A DNA stretch of 64,000 nucleotides from assembly GCA_039831705.1 (NCBI GenBank), contig JBDOMT010000365.1, forward strand, positions 6,827 to 70,826. Reading direction: 5' to 3'. Origin of the DNA: JAJRWS01 sp039831705 (GTDB lineage: Bacteria > Planctomycetota > Planctomycetia > Pirellulales > Lacipirellulaceae). The stretch's first letter is position 1, and the number at the start of each line of letters is the position of its first letter. Under the pieces are notes generated by a model that worked only from the letters and a program-made list of their open reading frames with translations, had not been told where the DNA came from and ran no database searches. Position numbers and translations under genes: made by a program. Positions 46,001-53,720 of the stretch are shown one piece after another.

Positions 46001-46076
46001 CGCTGGCTATATTCGCCCAGATGCCTGGAACAAGGCTAAATAACAGCACGGTTGGTAATAATTTCATTCTCATCAT
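43068..46076 (-). CDS. Secreted zinc-dependent metalloprotease (DUF5117-like) with acidic insert
   Basis: About 1002 residues. ATG 46076 is chosen because AAAGGAG sits six bases upstream; the ORF itself could start at 46133. A signal peptide (MKLLPTVLLFSLVPGIWA) is followed by a DUF5117-type domain. HEVGHTLGLRH near residue 588 is the HExxHxxGxxH zinc motif of metzincin-type proteases. Just before it is an Asp/Glu/Lys-only stretch of about 70 residues (coding DNA about 44380-44590) built of near-identical short units such as DGDEKDEDE. The insert may bind calcium or simply be an unstable repeat. It converges on the small hypothetical gene. Confidence 0.82.
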   Translation of the reverse strand: MMRMKLLPTVLLFSLVPGIWANIASAEDQAEKKKKPDFPPHKEVLEGYEKVVSTMDGKPSLYTLWLRKKDNQVLAELPKSFSKQKHFIALTVASGEHFAGLQAGEKYVRWERYDKRLALIAPNVSVRSTGDPESRDSVKRLYTDRLIAEVPIVTIGPKGAPVIDLDALLVGQAAKFFRASLNSKLIKVKTLKAFPENVEIAFEAPSSTDGQIKTYHYSISLIPKNSYKPRIADQRIGYFVTSYTDLGKYKEDDKRTRYINRWQLEKADPSLKLSPPKNPIVFYIEHTTPRRYRYWVKEGILYWNKAFEKVGIRDAIEVRQQDNSDPKNPKHMEKDPEDVRYNFVRWLNNDIGTAIGPSRVNPLTGQILDADIVLTDGWIRHFERQYNEIMPKLAMEGFSPQTMSWLSKHPDWDPRIRLAPPAKREKIAHEIARNAHNHGGHPAANADPYFLGDDEYDGLFGHTSQKNGLCLAAEGKALDLALLRMNLELAAIAAEKEKEEKDKDDDKDKDGDEKDGDDKDGDEKDEDEKDEDEKDEDEDQDGDEKDEDEDKDGDEKDGDENDDADEGQKLDGIPERFVGPLLAELVAHEVGHTLGLRHNFKASMIYDLKTINSGELKDKPHAGSVMDYLPINMPVEGCEHHGHYTMNSIGPYDMWAIEYGYTFEKDLKPILARVAEPELIFGTDEDTWGPDPRARRYDFSKNPLEYAKGQLELADYHRQRLLQEFVKDGDSWAKARRGYELTLHLQMRAVGMMANWVGGAYIHRDKKGDKEGRVPIEVVSADKQREALKFVIVNTFQDDAFGLSPDLLRHLGADQWWGEGFWDAEVDWPVHDRIMGIQASILTALMRSDTLRQVYDNEMRTLADEDALTLPELLDTISDAIWSELSQKPTEKATSRKPWISSLRANLQREHLNRLIDLNLSESTFSAAYRPISNLAQMRLRHIQDQVAVAIEQKALLDPYTLAHLQQVQMRIEKALDAQYILNADKIGGGGSTIILRLGEEE

Positions 46077-46501
46077 CTCGGACTCCTTTGCCGAATCTGT
46101 TTGGGGCAGCTGCATATCAAGGGAAACACTCACTCGTATTTGAGTAAGGTCTTATCCAATAAGGGGAAAGCGTTTGGGATCGCAACCATCAGGCCTTACG
46201 ATCCAGTATTTGAAAATAGCATGTTGAATGGAAAGATGCCAGATTTGTCGACCTATTCGGCTTCTTTCGCCTAAATCTCCTCTTGTTACTACGATTCAGG
46301 TAGCCCATGCGTTCTATTTAATCGGATTATTCCATTTCGACGACTCTAAACCCGATTCTAAAGTACTGGCCCAAAGGCTTCTAATCGTAGGCCATCGAGG
46401 ATATCATGGCGTTCTGAAACCTATCTTGCCCTCGCGGTCGCCCAATTGTGAATTTGGGTAATTCGTGACTGCTCAAGCCTATCCCCGATGGATCCACAGC
46501 T
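46077..46501. other. Intergenic region between divergent genes, nothing recognised
   Basis: About 425 bases that should carry divergent promoters for the metalloprotease and the DUF1080 fusion gene. I see no RNA gene or strong repeat. Confidence 0.3.
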
Positions 46502-49500
46502 ATGATGCCAGCCTGTATGTACACGAAACGAATTACCTCCTCCCTCCTGATGAGCTGCCTTTGGGTCACGCTCTGGTCTGCTGGCCTGGCCGGTTATGGT
46601 TTTGCCGAACAGGACTTGGCTGAACGGGGTTTAGCCGAATCGTGGCAAACACTGTTCAATGGCCGGGATCTGGATGGCTGGGTTGGTGACTCGGAGGTCT
46701 GGACCGTCGAAGAGGGAGCAATCACAGGCCAGACAAACGCAGCCAAGCCACTGAAGCACAATACTTTCTTGGTTTGGACTGCTGGTCAAGTCGATGATTT
46801 CGAGTTGCGTTTGGAGTACCGCTTTCAGAGTGATCATGGCAACAGTGGCATTCAGTACCGCAGCCACCTGGACAATCCCAAGCAACACATTGTTGGCGGT
46901 TACCAGGCAGACATGGAAACAGGCTCGACCTACACGGGTATTTTGTATGAAGAGCGTGGGCGGGGCATCCTGGCCCAACGCGGCCAGCGGGTAACGCTAG
47001 ACCAAAAGGGCCAGCGGACCACTGAAAAATTCGCTGAGACCAAAGAGTTGCAAAAATTTCTACGGCAAAAAGATTGGAACCAGTACACCATCATCGCAGA
47101 AGGTCCACGTCTACGGCATATCATCAATGGCCAATTGATGAGTGAAACCATTGACCACCAGCAAGATAAAAGGGCCACTTCCGGCATATTGGCACTGCAG
47201 GCACACCAAGGCCCACCGATGAAGGTGCAGTTTCGAAATCTGAAATTGCGTCGCATTGCACCAGCAGCAGAGAAAACCTCACTACTAAAAAAAAAACTAA
47301 CCACCGCCAAGGCCAACTGGCAAAGTGAATCGGCCGCCATCCCCGCAGAAAACCTGACGATAGCACCAGGCTTTCAAGTCGAGTTGCTCTACTCGGTACC
47401 CCGAGAAGAGCAAGGCTCTTGGGTGTCGATGACCGTCGATCCTCAGGGACGTTTGATTGTTTCCGATCAGGGAAAAGCGGGCCTGTTTCGCATCACTCCA
47501 CCTGCCCTCGGCGCGGATCCCAAGCAGACAAAGATCGAGAAAATCCAACTCCCCATCGGCATGGCACATGGCATGACCTGTGCCTTCGACAGCTTGTATG
47601 TGGTGGTCAATGGCAAAGATGTGGTGGAGGAGGGGCCGGGTCTTTATCGAGTTCGTGACACCACTGGCGACGACCAGTATGACACGTGCGAATTGATCCA
47701 ATCGATTGAGGGTCGCGGCGAACATGGGCCGCATGCAATCATCCCCTCACCCGATGGGAAAACGTTGACCTTGGTAGGAGGCAACCATACGCCATTGCCG
47801 CCCATCGACAATTCCGCGGCTGCCCGCGTCTGGGGCGAAGATCTGCTGCTGAAGCGGATCTGGGATGTCAATGGCCATGCGGTCGGGGTCAAAGCGCCCG
47901 CTGGCTGGATTTGCCGACTTGACCCTGAAGGAAAGTCGTGGGAGCTGATCTCTAACGGTTATCGCAACACCTACGACATCGCCTACAATCAGGCAGGAGA
48001 CCTGTTTGCCTTCGATGCCGACATGGAATGGGATATCGGTTTGCCCTGGTACCGTCCAACACGAGTCTGTCATGCAACCAGTGGCAGTGAATTTGGCTGG
48101 CGTAGCGGCAGCGGCAAGTGGCCCTCCGGCTATCCGGACAGTTTGCCGGCCGTACTCGATATTGGCAATGGTTCCCCCACCGGGGTGACCTTTGGTTATA
48201 AGGCCCAGTTTCCCTCTCGGTATCAGCAAGCTTTGTATATTTGCGACTGGAGTTTTGGCAAACTCTACGCGGTACATTTGCAACCCGACGGAGCGACCTA
48301 TAAGGCGGAACGCGAAGATTTTATCACCGGGGCCCCCTTGCCGCTGACCGACATCGTCATCAATCCACAAGATGGTGCCATGTATTTCACCATCGGTGGC
48401 CGTGGCACACAGTCGGGTCTTTACCGAGTTACGTATCAGGGGACGGAAACTCAGCAGGAACCAACTGCAACCTCAACAGTGAGTTCAAAACCACATCCTT
48501 ACAACCAACTGCGTCATGAGCTGGAAACCTGGCATGGCAAGCAAGATCCAGCGGCCATTGACGCAGCCTGGCCACACCTGGCTCACGTTGACCGCCATGT
48601 GCGTTTTGCTGCCCGGACGGCTATTGAAAACCAACCAGTCGAACATTGGGTGCGGCGTGCCCTGGACGAAACGCGTCCTTCCGCACTCATTGAGGCGATG
48701 GTGGCGTTGGCACGTTGCACAGGGTTATCTGAAGTGGACATATCCGAAGCCGGCATAACTAAAACGGACAAGCACGAACAGAGCCCGCAGAAGCCTACCG
48801 CAGGCCCTACGGAGCTGGCCAAGCAAATGATTGACTCGCTCGGAAATCTCACCTGGCAGGATCTTTCCGAATCGCAACAGTTGGCCTTACTGCGTGCCTA
48901 TGGTTTGATCTGGACCCGACTTGATCCGTCGGATGCCAAACTCAACCAAATTGTGGCCGCTCGACTGGACTCACATTTTCCATCTGCCGGCAGCGCCCGT
49001 CTCAATCGGGAATTAAGTCGTATTCTAGCCCGCCTCGATATCATTTACTCAAACGGCTCAATCCTATCTGCTACGGCTGGCTGGACAGGTCAAGGGAGGA
49101 TTGCACGTACCATCAAATTACTCGAAAGTGCGCCGACCCAAGAGGAACAAATCCACTACGCCTATGTGTTACGAAGCCGTATCGGAGACGTGCCAAAAAA
49201 ATTACAACGGCGTTACTTTCAATGGTTTGAACAAACGCGGACTTTTCACGGAGGCCACAGTATGCGCGGCTTTGTACAAAAGATCCGCGAACAGGCTATT
49301 GAGGGACTCAATTCACAACAGCAGGCAGCTTTGTCTGACGTATTAACGCTCGATCTGGCCCAACAAAAGCTGTCACTTGAGATTACCGACCGTCCGTTGG
49401 TCAAGGAGTATCAAACTCAGGACATCATTCATCTGATGGAACACTCTCCGGAGAATCGAAGTTTTCAACAAGGGCGGAAATTGTTTGGCACGGCACTCTG

Positions 49501-49885
49501 TTTTCGCTGCCATCGAATCGGTGGCGAGGGAGGATCCACGGGACCCGATCTGACCCACGTAGGCCAACGTTTCAATAAGCGCGACCTGGCGGAAGCCATT
49601 GTGGAACCGAGCAAAGTCGTTTCCGACCAATATCGGTCGACCATGTTTCAAATGGAAAGTGGCAAAACCGTAGTGGGACGCATCGCGAACATGGGCGGTG
49701 ACAGCATCCAGATTGTGACCAACATGCTGACTCCCGGCGATATGACCAAGTTACGCAGGAAGGAAATCGTCAGTATGGAGTCGGTCGACACCTCCAACAT
49801 GCCCTCCGGCCTGCTCAACTCGTTCACCGAAGAAGAAATCGCCGATCTACTGGCCTATCTGTTATCGGGTGGCAAAACCCATTGA
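46502..49885 (+). CDS. DUF1080 - soluble dehydrogenase-like propeller - cytochrome c fusion protein
   Basis: 1127 residues, secreted (signal near residues 10-35). Domain 1 (about 45-255) is DUF1080/3-keto-disaccharide hydrolase-like: WQTLFNGRDLDGWVG, HGNSGIQYRS, VGGYQADME. Domain 2 (about 280-640) is the PVC-type membrane-bound-dehydrogenase propeller: SDQGKAGLFRI, GEHGPHAI, NGYRNTYDIAYN, GSEFGWRSGSG. A helical HEAT-like region (about 670-960) follows. Domain 4 is a cytochrome c with ALCFRCHRIGGEG (CxxCH) and a following GPDLTHVG. The combination suggests sugar oxidation or hydrolysis coupled to electron transfer in the periplasm. Its stop overlaps a possible TTG start of the next gene. Confidence 0.85.
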   Translation: MMPACMYTKRITSSLLMSCLWVTLWSAGLAGYGFAEQDLAERGLAESWQTLFNGRDLDGWVGDSEVWTVEEGAITGQTNAAKPLKHNTFLVWTAGQVDDFELRLEYRFQSDHGNSGIQYRSHLDNPKQHIVGGYQADMETGSTYTGILYEERGRGILAQRGQRVTLDQKGQRTTEKFAETKELQKFLRQKDWNQYTIIAEGPRLRHIINGQLMSETIDHQQDKRATSGILALQAHQGPPMKVQFRNLKLRRIAPAAEKTSLLKKKLTTAKANWQSESAAIPAENLTIAPGFQVELLYSVPREEQGSWVSMTVDPQGRLIVSDQGKAGLFRITPPALGADPKQTKIEKIQLPIGMAHGMTCAFDSLYVVVNGKDVVEEGPGLYRVRDTTGDDQYDTCELIQSIEGRGEHGPHAIIPSPDGKTLTLVGGNHTPLPPIDNSAAARVWGEDLLLKRIWDVNGHAVGVKAPAGWICRLDPEGKSWELISNGYRNTYDIAYNQAGDLFAFDADMEWDIGLPWYRPTRVCHATSGSEFGWRSGSGKWPSGYPDSLPAVLDIGNGSPTGVTFGYKAQFPSRYQQALYICDWSFGKLYAVHLQPDGATYKAEREDFITGAPLPLTDIVINPQDGAMYFTIGGRGTQSGLYRVTYQGTETQQEPTATSTVSSKPHPYNQLRHELETWHGKQDPAAIDAAWPHLAHVDRHVRFAARTAIENQPVEHWVRRALDETRPSALIEAMVALARCTGLSEVDISEAGITKTDKHEQSPQKPTAGPTELAKQMIDSLGNLTWQDLSESQQLALLRAYGLIWTRLDPSDAKLNQIVAARLDSHFPSAGSARLNRELSRILARLDIIYSNGSILSATAGWTGQGRIARTIKLLESAPTQEEQIHYAYVLRSRIGDVPKKLQRRYFQWFEQTRTFHGGHSMRGFVQKIREQAIEGLNSQQQAALSDVLTLDLAQQKLSLEITDRPLVKEYQTQDIIHLMEHSPENRSFQQGRKLFGTALCFRCHRIGGEGGSTGPDLTHVGQRFNKRDLAEAIVEPSKVVSDQYRSTMFQMESGKTVVGRIANMGGDSIQIVTNMLTPGDMTKLRRKEIVSMESVDTSNMPSGLLNSFTEEEIADLLAYLLSGGKTH

Positions 49886-49908
49886 AAGATCCCACAAACC
49901 AAGAGTCT

Positions 49909-50751
49909 ATGCAACGACCAACGTTAGCCCCTGGCCATGTGGATCTGTGGGTTACCCGCATCGATCTTTCTGACAAGCCCATATTGCGAAAGCAGTATCG
50001 GAAATTGCTCAGTCAGGGCGAACATGAGCGGGCGGATCGATTGAAGTTGCCTCGGGTGCGTAGCGAGTACCTGGTCGCCCGCAGCCTGGTGCGTCATGTA
50101 CTGTCCCACTATGCAGATGTTCCGCCGAATGTTTGGTCCTTTGTGCAGAACGCCTATGGCAAGCCGATCGTCTCTGCACCTTGGTCTGGATTTACGGCTT
50201 TCAACCTGTCGCATTCCGCAGGGATGGTGGTCTGCGCCGTGACCGCAGAGGGACACATTGGCGTCGATGTTGAGAGCTTGCAGCGCAAGACAACGGGAAT
50301 CGACCTGGCACGACGTTTTTTTTCGACTGCAGAGGTCGCTATGCTCGAAGCTTGCCCGCCTGAGCAGCAACATGAAAAATTTTTACAGATCTGGACACTG
50401 AAGGAAGCTTTTATCAAAGCAATAGGCCATGGACTCTCTTTTCCGCTGGCCAAGTTTTCTATGAGTCTACCCACTGATGGGGCACCTGCGATCCAATTTG
50501 CCACCGGGCACCAGTTGCCCTCAGAGGAAACATCTCTTGACTGGCGATTTGCCCAAATACGTTTCGACACCCAGCATCACCTTTCCCTGGCGGTCGCATT
50601 TCCTCAGTCACAGGAACTGGTGGTGACCACACGGGAAGTGGTACCGTTAGCAGACGATTCCCCCGATGATAAAAATCGGACAGATGAAGTAAAACAACCG
50701 CTCATCTGTCATCGGGCCAACCATTGGTACGTACACCAGAGTGAAGACTGA
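49909..50751 (+). CDS. Sfp-type 4'-phosphopantetheinyl transferase
   Basis: 280 residues from ATG 49909; TTG 49882, overlapping the previous stop, is an alternative. Motifs are complete: FNLSHSAGMVVCAV, HIGVDVESLQR (Mg-binding Asp and Glu) and WTLKEAFIKAIGHGLS. The enzyme moves phosphopantetheine from CoA onto a Ser of carrier proteins. No carrier protein, PKS or NRPS gene is nearby, so it may serve the primary ACP or a distant cluster. The C-terminal ~50 residues beyond the domain are polar and look unstructured. Confidence 0.9.
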   Translation: MQRPTLAPGHVDLWVTRIDLSDKPILRKQYRKLLSQGEHERADRLKLPRVRSEYLVARSLVRHVLSHYADVPPNVWSFVQNAYGKPIVSAPWSGFTAFNLSHSAGMVVCAVTAEGHIGVDVESLQRKTTGIDLARRFFSTAEVAMLEACPPEQQHEKFLQIWTLKEAFIKAIGHGLSFPLAKFSMSLPTDGAPAIQFATGHQLPSEETSLDWRFAQIRFDTQHHLSLAVAFPQSQELVVTTREVVPLADDSPDDKNRTDEVKQPLICHRANHWYVHQSED

Positions 50752-50812
50752 AAAAACGCCTGTAAAGCAGGTGGCTTGAAGACCCTCCAAATAATATCGA
50801 AAGGAATCATTG

Positions 50813-52090
50813 ATGGGACACATTTCACGACGTCGTTTTGTCGCCAGCAGCGCCGCCACCTTGGCTGCCCCCTTGATTGTTCCCGCCGCTACCTTGGGGA
50901 GTTCCGCCGCACCGAGCAACCAAATCACGGTAGGGTGTATTGGAACTGGTAGCCATAGTATTGCTCGAAACCTGAAAATGTACTTGAAACAGAAGGACGC
51001 CAGAGTACTGGCAGTGTGTGATGTCGATGCAGGGCACATGCAGGCTGCAAAACAGCTCGTCGACCAGCAGTATGGCAACCGCGACTGCTCAACAACAACA
51101 GATTTTCGCGATATTCTAGAACGCCCTGACATCGATGCCGTGATGATCTCGACGCCCGACCACTGGCACACATTGATGAGCGTATTGGCAATCCGAGCTG
51201 GCAAAGACGTGCAATGCGAGAAACCAACACTGACGATCGACGAAGGTAAGATTCTGGTCCGTGAGGTTGAAAAGCATCGTAGGGTATTTCAAACCAGTAC
51301 CGAAGATCGTTCCTTGCCGGTGTACCATCGCATGGCCGAACTGGTCCGCAATGGCCGAATTGGACGGTTACAGAGGATCGAAGTCATCCTGCCAAGGCAA
51401 CCCCAGTCGCCCGGTGATCCCACACCGCAACCAATCCCCAAAGGGTTGGACTACGACATGTGGTTGGGGCCCGCGCCCGAGGCGCCGTACACCAAAGATC
51501 GGGTACATTTTCATTTTCGTTGGATCTGGGACTATTCTGGTGGCATCATCTGTGACTGGGGCACGCACCTGTTCGATACGGCCCAATGGGCCAACGATAC
51601 TGAACGGAGCGGACCAGTTGAAATTGACGGCTCAGGTACATTTTGGAAGGAAGGGCTCTACGACACGGTCAAGGACTACGATGTTACCTATCGTTACGCC
51701 AATGGAGTGGTGATGACTTGCAAACCGGGAAACCCTGGCATTCGTTTTATCGGAAGCGAAGGTTGGGTCGGGAACACCGGTTGGCGAGGACCGCTGGAAG
51801 CCAGTTCGCAAGCGATACTAGACTCAAAAATCGGCGAACAGGAAACACACTTGTACACCAATCTCGCAGGAGAACACCGCGATTTTCTCGACTGCGTCAA
51901 AAGTCGTAAGGTCCCCTATTTTCCGGTCGACATCGGACACCGCGTCTCAACTGTGTGTCATTTGGCCAATATCTCTATCAAACTTGGTCGCAAAATCAAA
52001 TGGGACCCTCAGGCTGAACAGTTCCCCGATGATCTTGGTGCCACAGCTATGATGAAGCGATCAATGCGTGATCCGTGGTCATTGAGTTGA
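50813..52090 (+). CDS. Tat-exported Gfo/Idh/MocA-family oxidoreductase
   Basis: 425 residues from ATG 50813, with AAGGA seven bases upstream. The twin-arginine signal SRRRFVASSAATLAAPLIV leads into the Rossmann motif VGCIGTGSHS and the EKP motif (CEKPTLTIDEG). A C-terminal domain with YDMWLGPAPEAPYTKDR and WDYSGGIICDWGTHLFD is typical of planctomycete members. It probably acts on sugars in the periplasm with bound NAD(P). It is separated by 61 bases from the Sfp-type gene and is not part of the 11729 operon, though the two proteins are relatives. Confidence 0.87.
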   Translation: MGHISRRRFVASSAATLAAPLIVPAATLGSSAAPSNQITVGCIGTGSHSIARNLKMYLKQKDARVLAVCDVDAGHMQAAKQLVDQQYGNRDCSTTTDFRDILERPDIDAVMISTPDHWHTLMSVLAIRAGKDVQCEKPTLTIDEGKILVREVEKHRRVFQTSTEDRSLPVYHRMAELVRNGRIGRLQRIEVILPRQPQSPGDPTPQPIPKGLDYDMWLGPAPEAPYTKDRVHFHFRWIWDYSGGIICDWGTHLFDTAQWANDTERSGPVEIDGSGTFWKEGLYDTVKDYDVTYRYANGVVMTCKPGNPGIRFIGSEGWVGNTGWRGPLEASSQAILDSKIGEQETHLYTNLAGEHRDFLDCVKSRKVPYFPVDIGHRVSTVCHLANISIKLGRKIKWDPQAEQFPDDLGATAMMKRSMRDPWSLS

Positions 52091-52342
52091 ATAAACGGCG
52101 CTGCCTTCTTGTCGTTGGCACCACCATGAACAAGAAAAATCGTACCGTACTTTGGTTTCTCATCGTTGCGGCTTATGAAATTGTTGGGGCTGATGTTATA
52201 ATAGTCACACCGTTGCGATCCTAGATCGTTCTCAGACTCAACCCAAGTGGGAATATTGGTTTATGGCTGTTATGTTGACACGGTATCAAATGACAGCCAT
52301 TCCCACCGCGGATTCAGTTGTCCTTGTCGTCGGAAGGAAAAA

Positions 52343-52738
52343 ATGAGTCCCTACGATGCTGTGTTTCTGGCCGTAGCAGTGGGGCTCTTTCTCACGCGAC
52401 CACAGTGGTGGTGGCTGGCCGCTTTGGCTCCGGCGGTTGCCCTTGCTGCCCACTGGATGCCTCTCGATCGGTTCGCAACACCAGTCGCTGCGATTGCAGC
52501 TTGTCTACTTGTGCCCCGATATGCCCCGGTGGCCCTAGTGTTGGTAATACCCGACTACAAAGGCCCGCTGGATGTTTTCCAGGCGGTATTGCTCTGGCTT
52601 GTTGTGTCGACACTCATGGAAGGATTGGAAGATCGCTTCGAGGAAAAATTACTTTCCTCGTGGGTGCGTCGTATGTCGGCTCAGCTTCTGAGTGTTGTGG
52701 TACTCTACTACACCTTGTTGCCGGTCATTTTCCTATGA
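52343..52738 (+). CDS. Small four-helix membrane protein next to the RnfD-like gene
   Basis: 131 residues from ATG 52343, preceded by a strong GGAAGGA. It is almost entirely hydrophobic with about four membrane segments. A charged loop (MEGLEDRFEEKLLSSWVRR) precedes the last helix. It is shorter than RnfA/RnfE/NqrD and shows none of their motifs that I recognise. Its stop overlaps the start of the RnfD-like gene (ATGA), so the two are translationally coupled and probably form a complex. Function unknown. Confidence 0.7.
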   Translation: MSPYDAVFLAVAVGLFLTRPQWWWLAALAPAVALAAHWMPLDRFATPVAAIAACLLVPRYAPVALVLVIPDYKGPLDVFQAVLLWLVVSTLMEGLEDRFEEKLLSSWVRRMSAQLLSVVVLYYTLLPVIFL

Positions 52739-53715
52739 ATAGCGGCCCTTACATCCACAGTGGCTCGACAACCCGCGCGCTCATGGTTCAAGCAACTGTG
52801 GCGTTGGCGCCGATATTGGCTGCCGCGGTCTGGCGCTACGGGACACACGCGATGGTGCTTATCGTATCAGCGGTGGTCGCAGCCTGCGCGGTGGACGCTT
52901 TGTGCGATCGTCGACGAGCCTTAGACGGCAGCGCGTTGGTTGCCGGCGCAATTTTTGCTTGCCTGTTACCCGGAAACGCCCCTTGGTGGATCGCTGCTCT
53001 TGGTGGCATCATCACGATCACTCTCGGAAAGCACTGGTACGGCGGCTTGGGTCAAAACCCGTTCAACCCAGCTGCGTTGGCCCGCGCCTTACTCATGGGC
53101 CTCCTGCCTGCCTATTTTTTCGCACCACGGTGGACGGTGGACGGCGTGACATCGGCCACGCCATTGGCGAAGGAAATCGACTCCGTGGCCCCGGCGGTCG
53201 CCGACCTTTTCTTTGGTCGCCATGCTGGAACGCTCGGCGAGGCAATGCCACTGGCAATTCTCATCGGTGGTGTTGTCCTGCTGGTACTTAAGACCATCGA
53301 CTGGCGAATCCCGCTCTGCTATCTGGCATCGCTTTCGCTCTTGGCCTTGCTGCTTCCTGCGGGCGACCGAATGGACGGCCACGCACCTTGGCTGGCAGGT
53401 AACCCCTTGGTTCACTTATTCGGTGGCGGCTCTCTATTCGCGGCATTTTTCATGCTGACCGATCCGGTTACTTCACCATTCACATTAGCTGGGCGCGTCA
53501 CCTATGCGTTGTTGGCAGCGCTGTATACCATGTTGGTTCGCTTTTACACGCCCTATCCCGATGGTGTCGTGTTGGCAGTACTGCTCGCTAATGCGTCCGT
53601 GCCGTTGATTGATCGATACGCAAACCGACTCCGCCAGAACACCGTGCTCCAAGACCAGAGGCGTCCCGCTGATAAACCATCAGGCTCCTCAACTGGGTAC
53701 GAGTCGCAAGAATAA
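52735..53715 (+). CDS. NqrB/RnfD-family membrane protein
   Basis: 326 residues with eight to ten membrane helices. The family motif GGLGQNPFNPAALARALL is clear. DGVTSATPLA matches the SGAT region, where RnfD and NqrB carry covalent FMN on a Thr; here the residues are S-A-T. In Rnf and Nqr complexes this subunit helps couple electron flow to ion pumping, but none of the other subunits (A, B, C, E, G) is present nearby. Its neighbours are a small membrane protein (4-base overlap) and a Cache-PAS sensor (5 bases downstream), which points to a redox-sensing rather than a pumping role. Confidence 0.8.
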   Translation: MNSGPYIHSGSTTRALMVQATVALAPILAAAVWRYGTHAMVLIVSAVVAACAVDALCDRRRALDGSALVAGAIFACLLPGNAPWWIAALGGIITITLGKHWYGGLGQNPFNPAALARALLMGLLPAYFFAPRWTVDGVTSATPLAKEIDSVAPAVADLFFGRHAGTLGEAMPLAILIGGVVLLVLKTIDWRIPLCYLASLSLLALLLPAGDRMDGHAPWLAGNPLVHLFGGGSLFAAFFMLTDPVTSPFTLAGRVTYALLAALYTMLVRFYTPYPDGVVLAVLLANASVPLIDRYANRLRQNTVLQDQRRPADKPSGSSTGYESQE

Positions 53716-53720
53716 GGACA

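Noticed and set aside
52318..52734. N-terminal extension of the RnfD-like protein back to 52318
   Set aside because: It would overlap the whole small membrane protein gene, which has a strong ribosome binding site; the RnfD fold begins after ATG 52735.
52735..53715. Part of a complete Rnf or Nqr ion pump
   Set aside because: No A, B, C, E or G subunit lies on either side.
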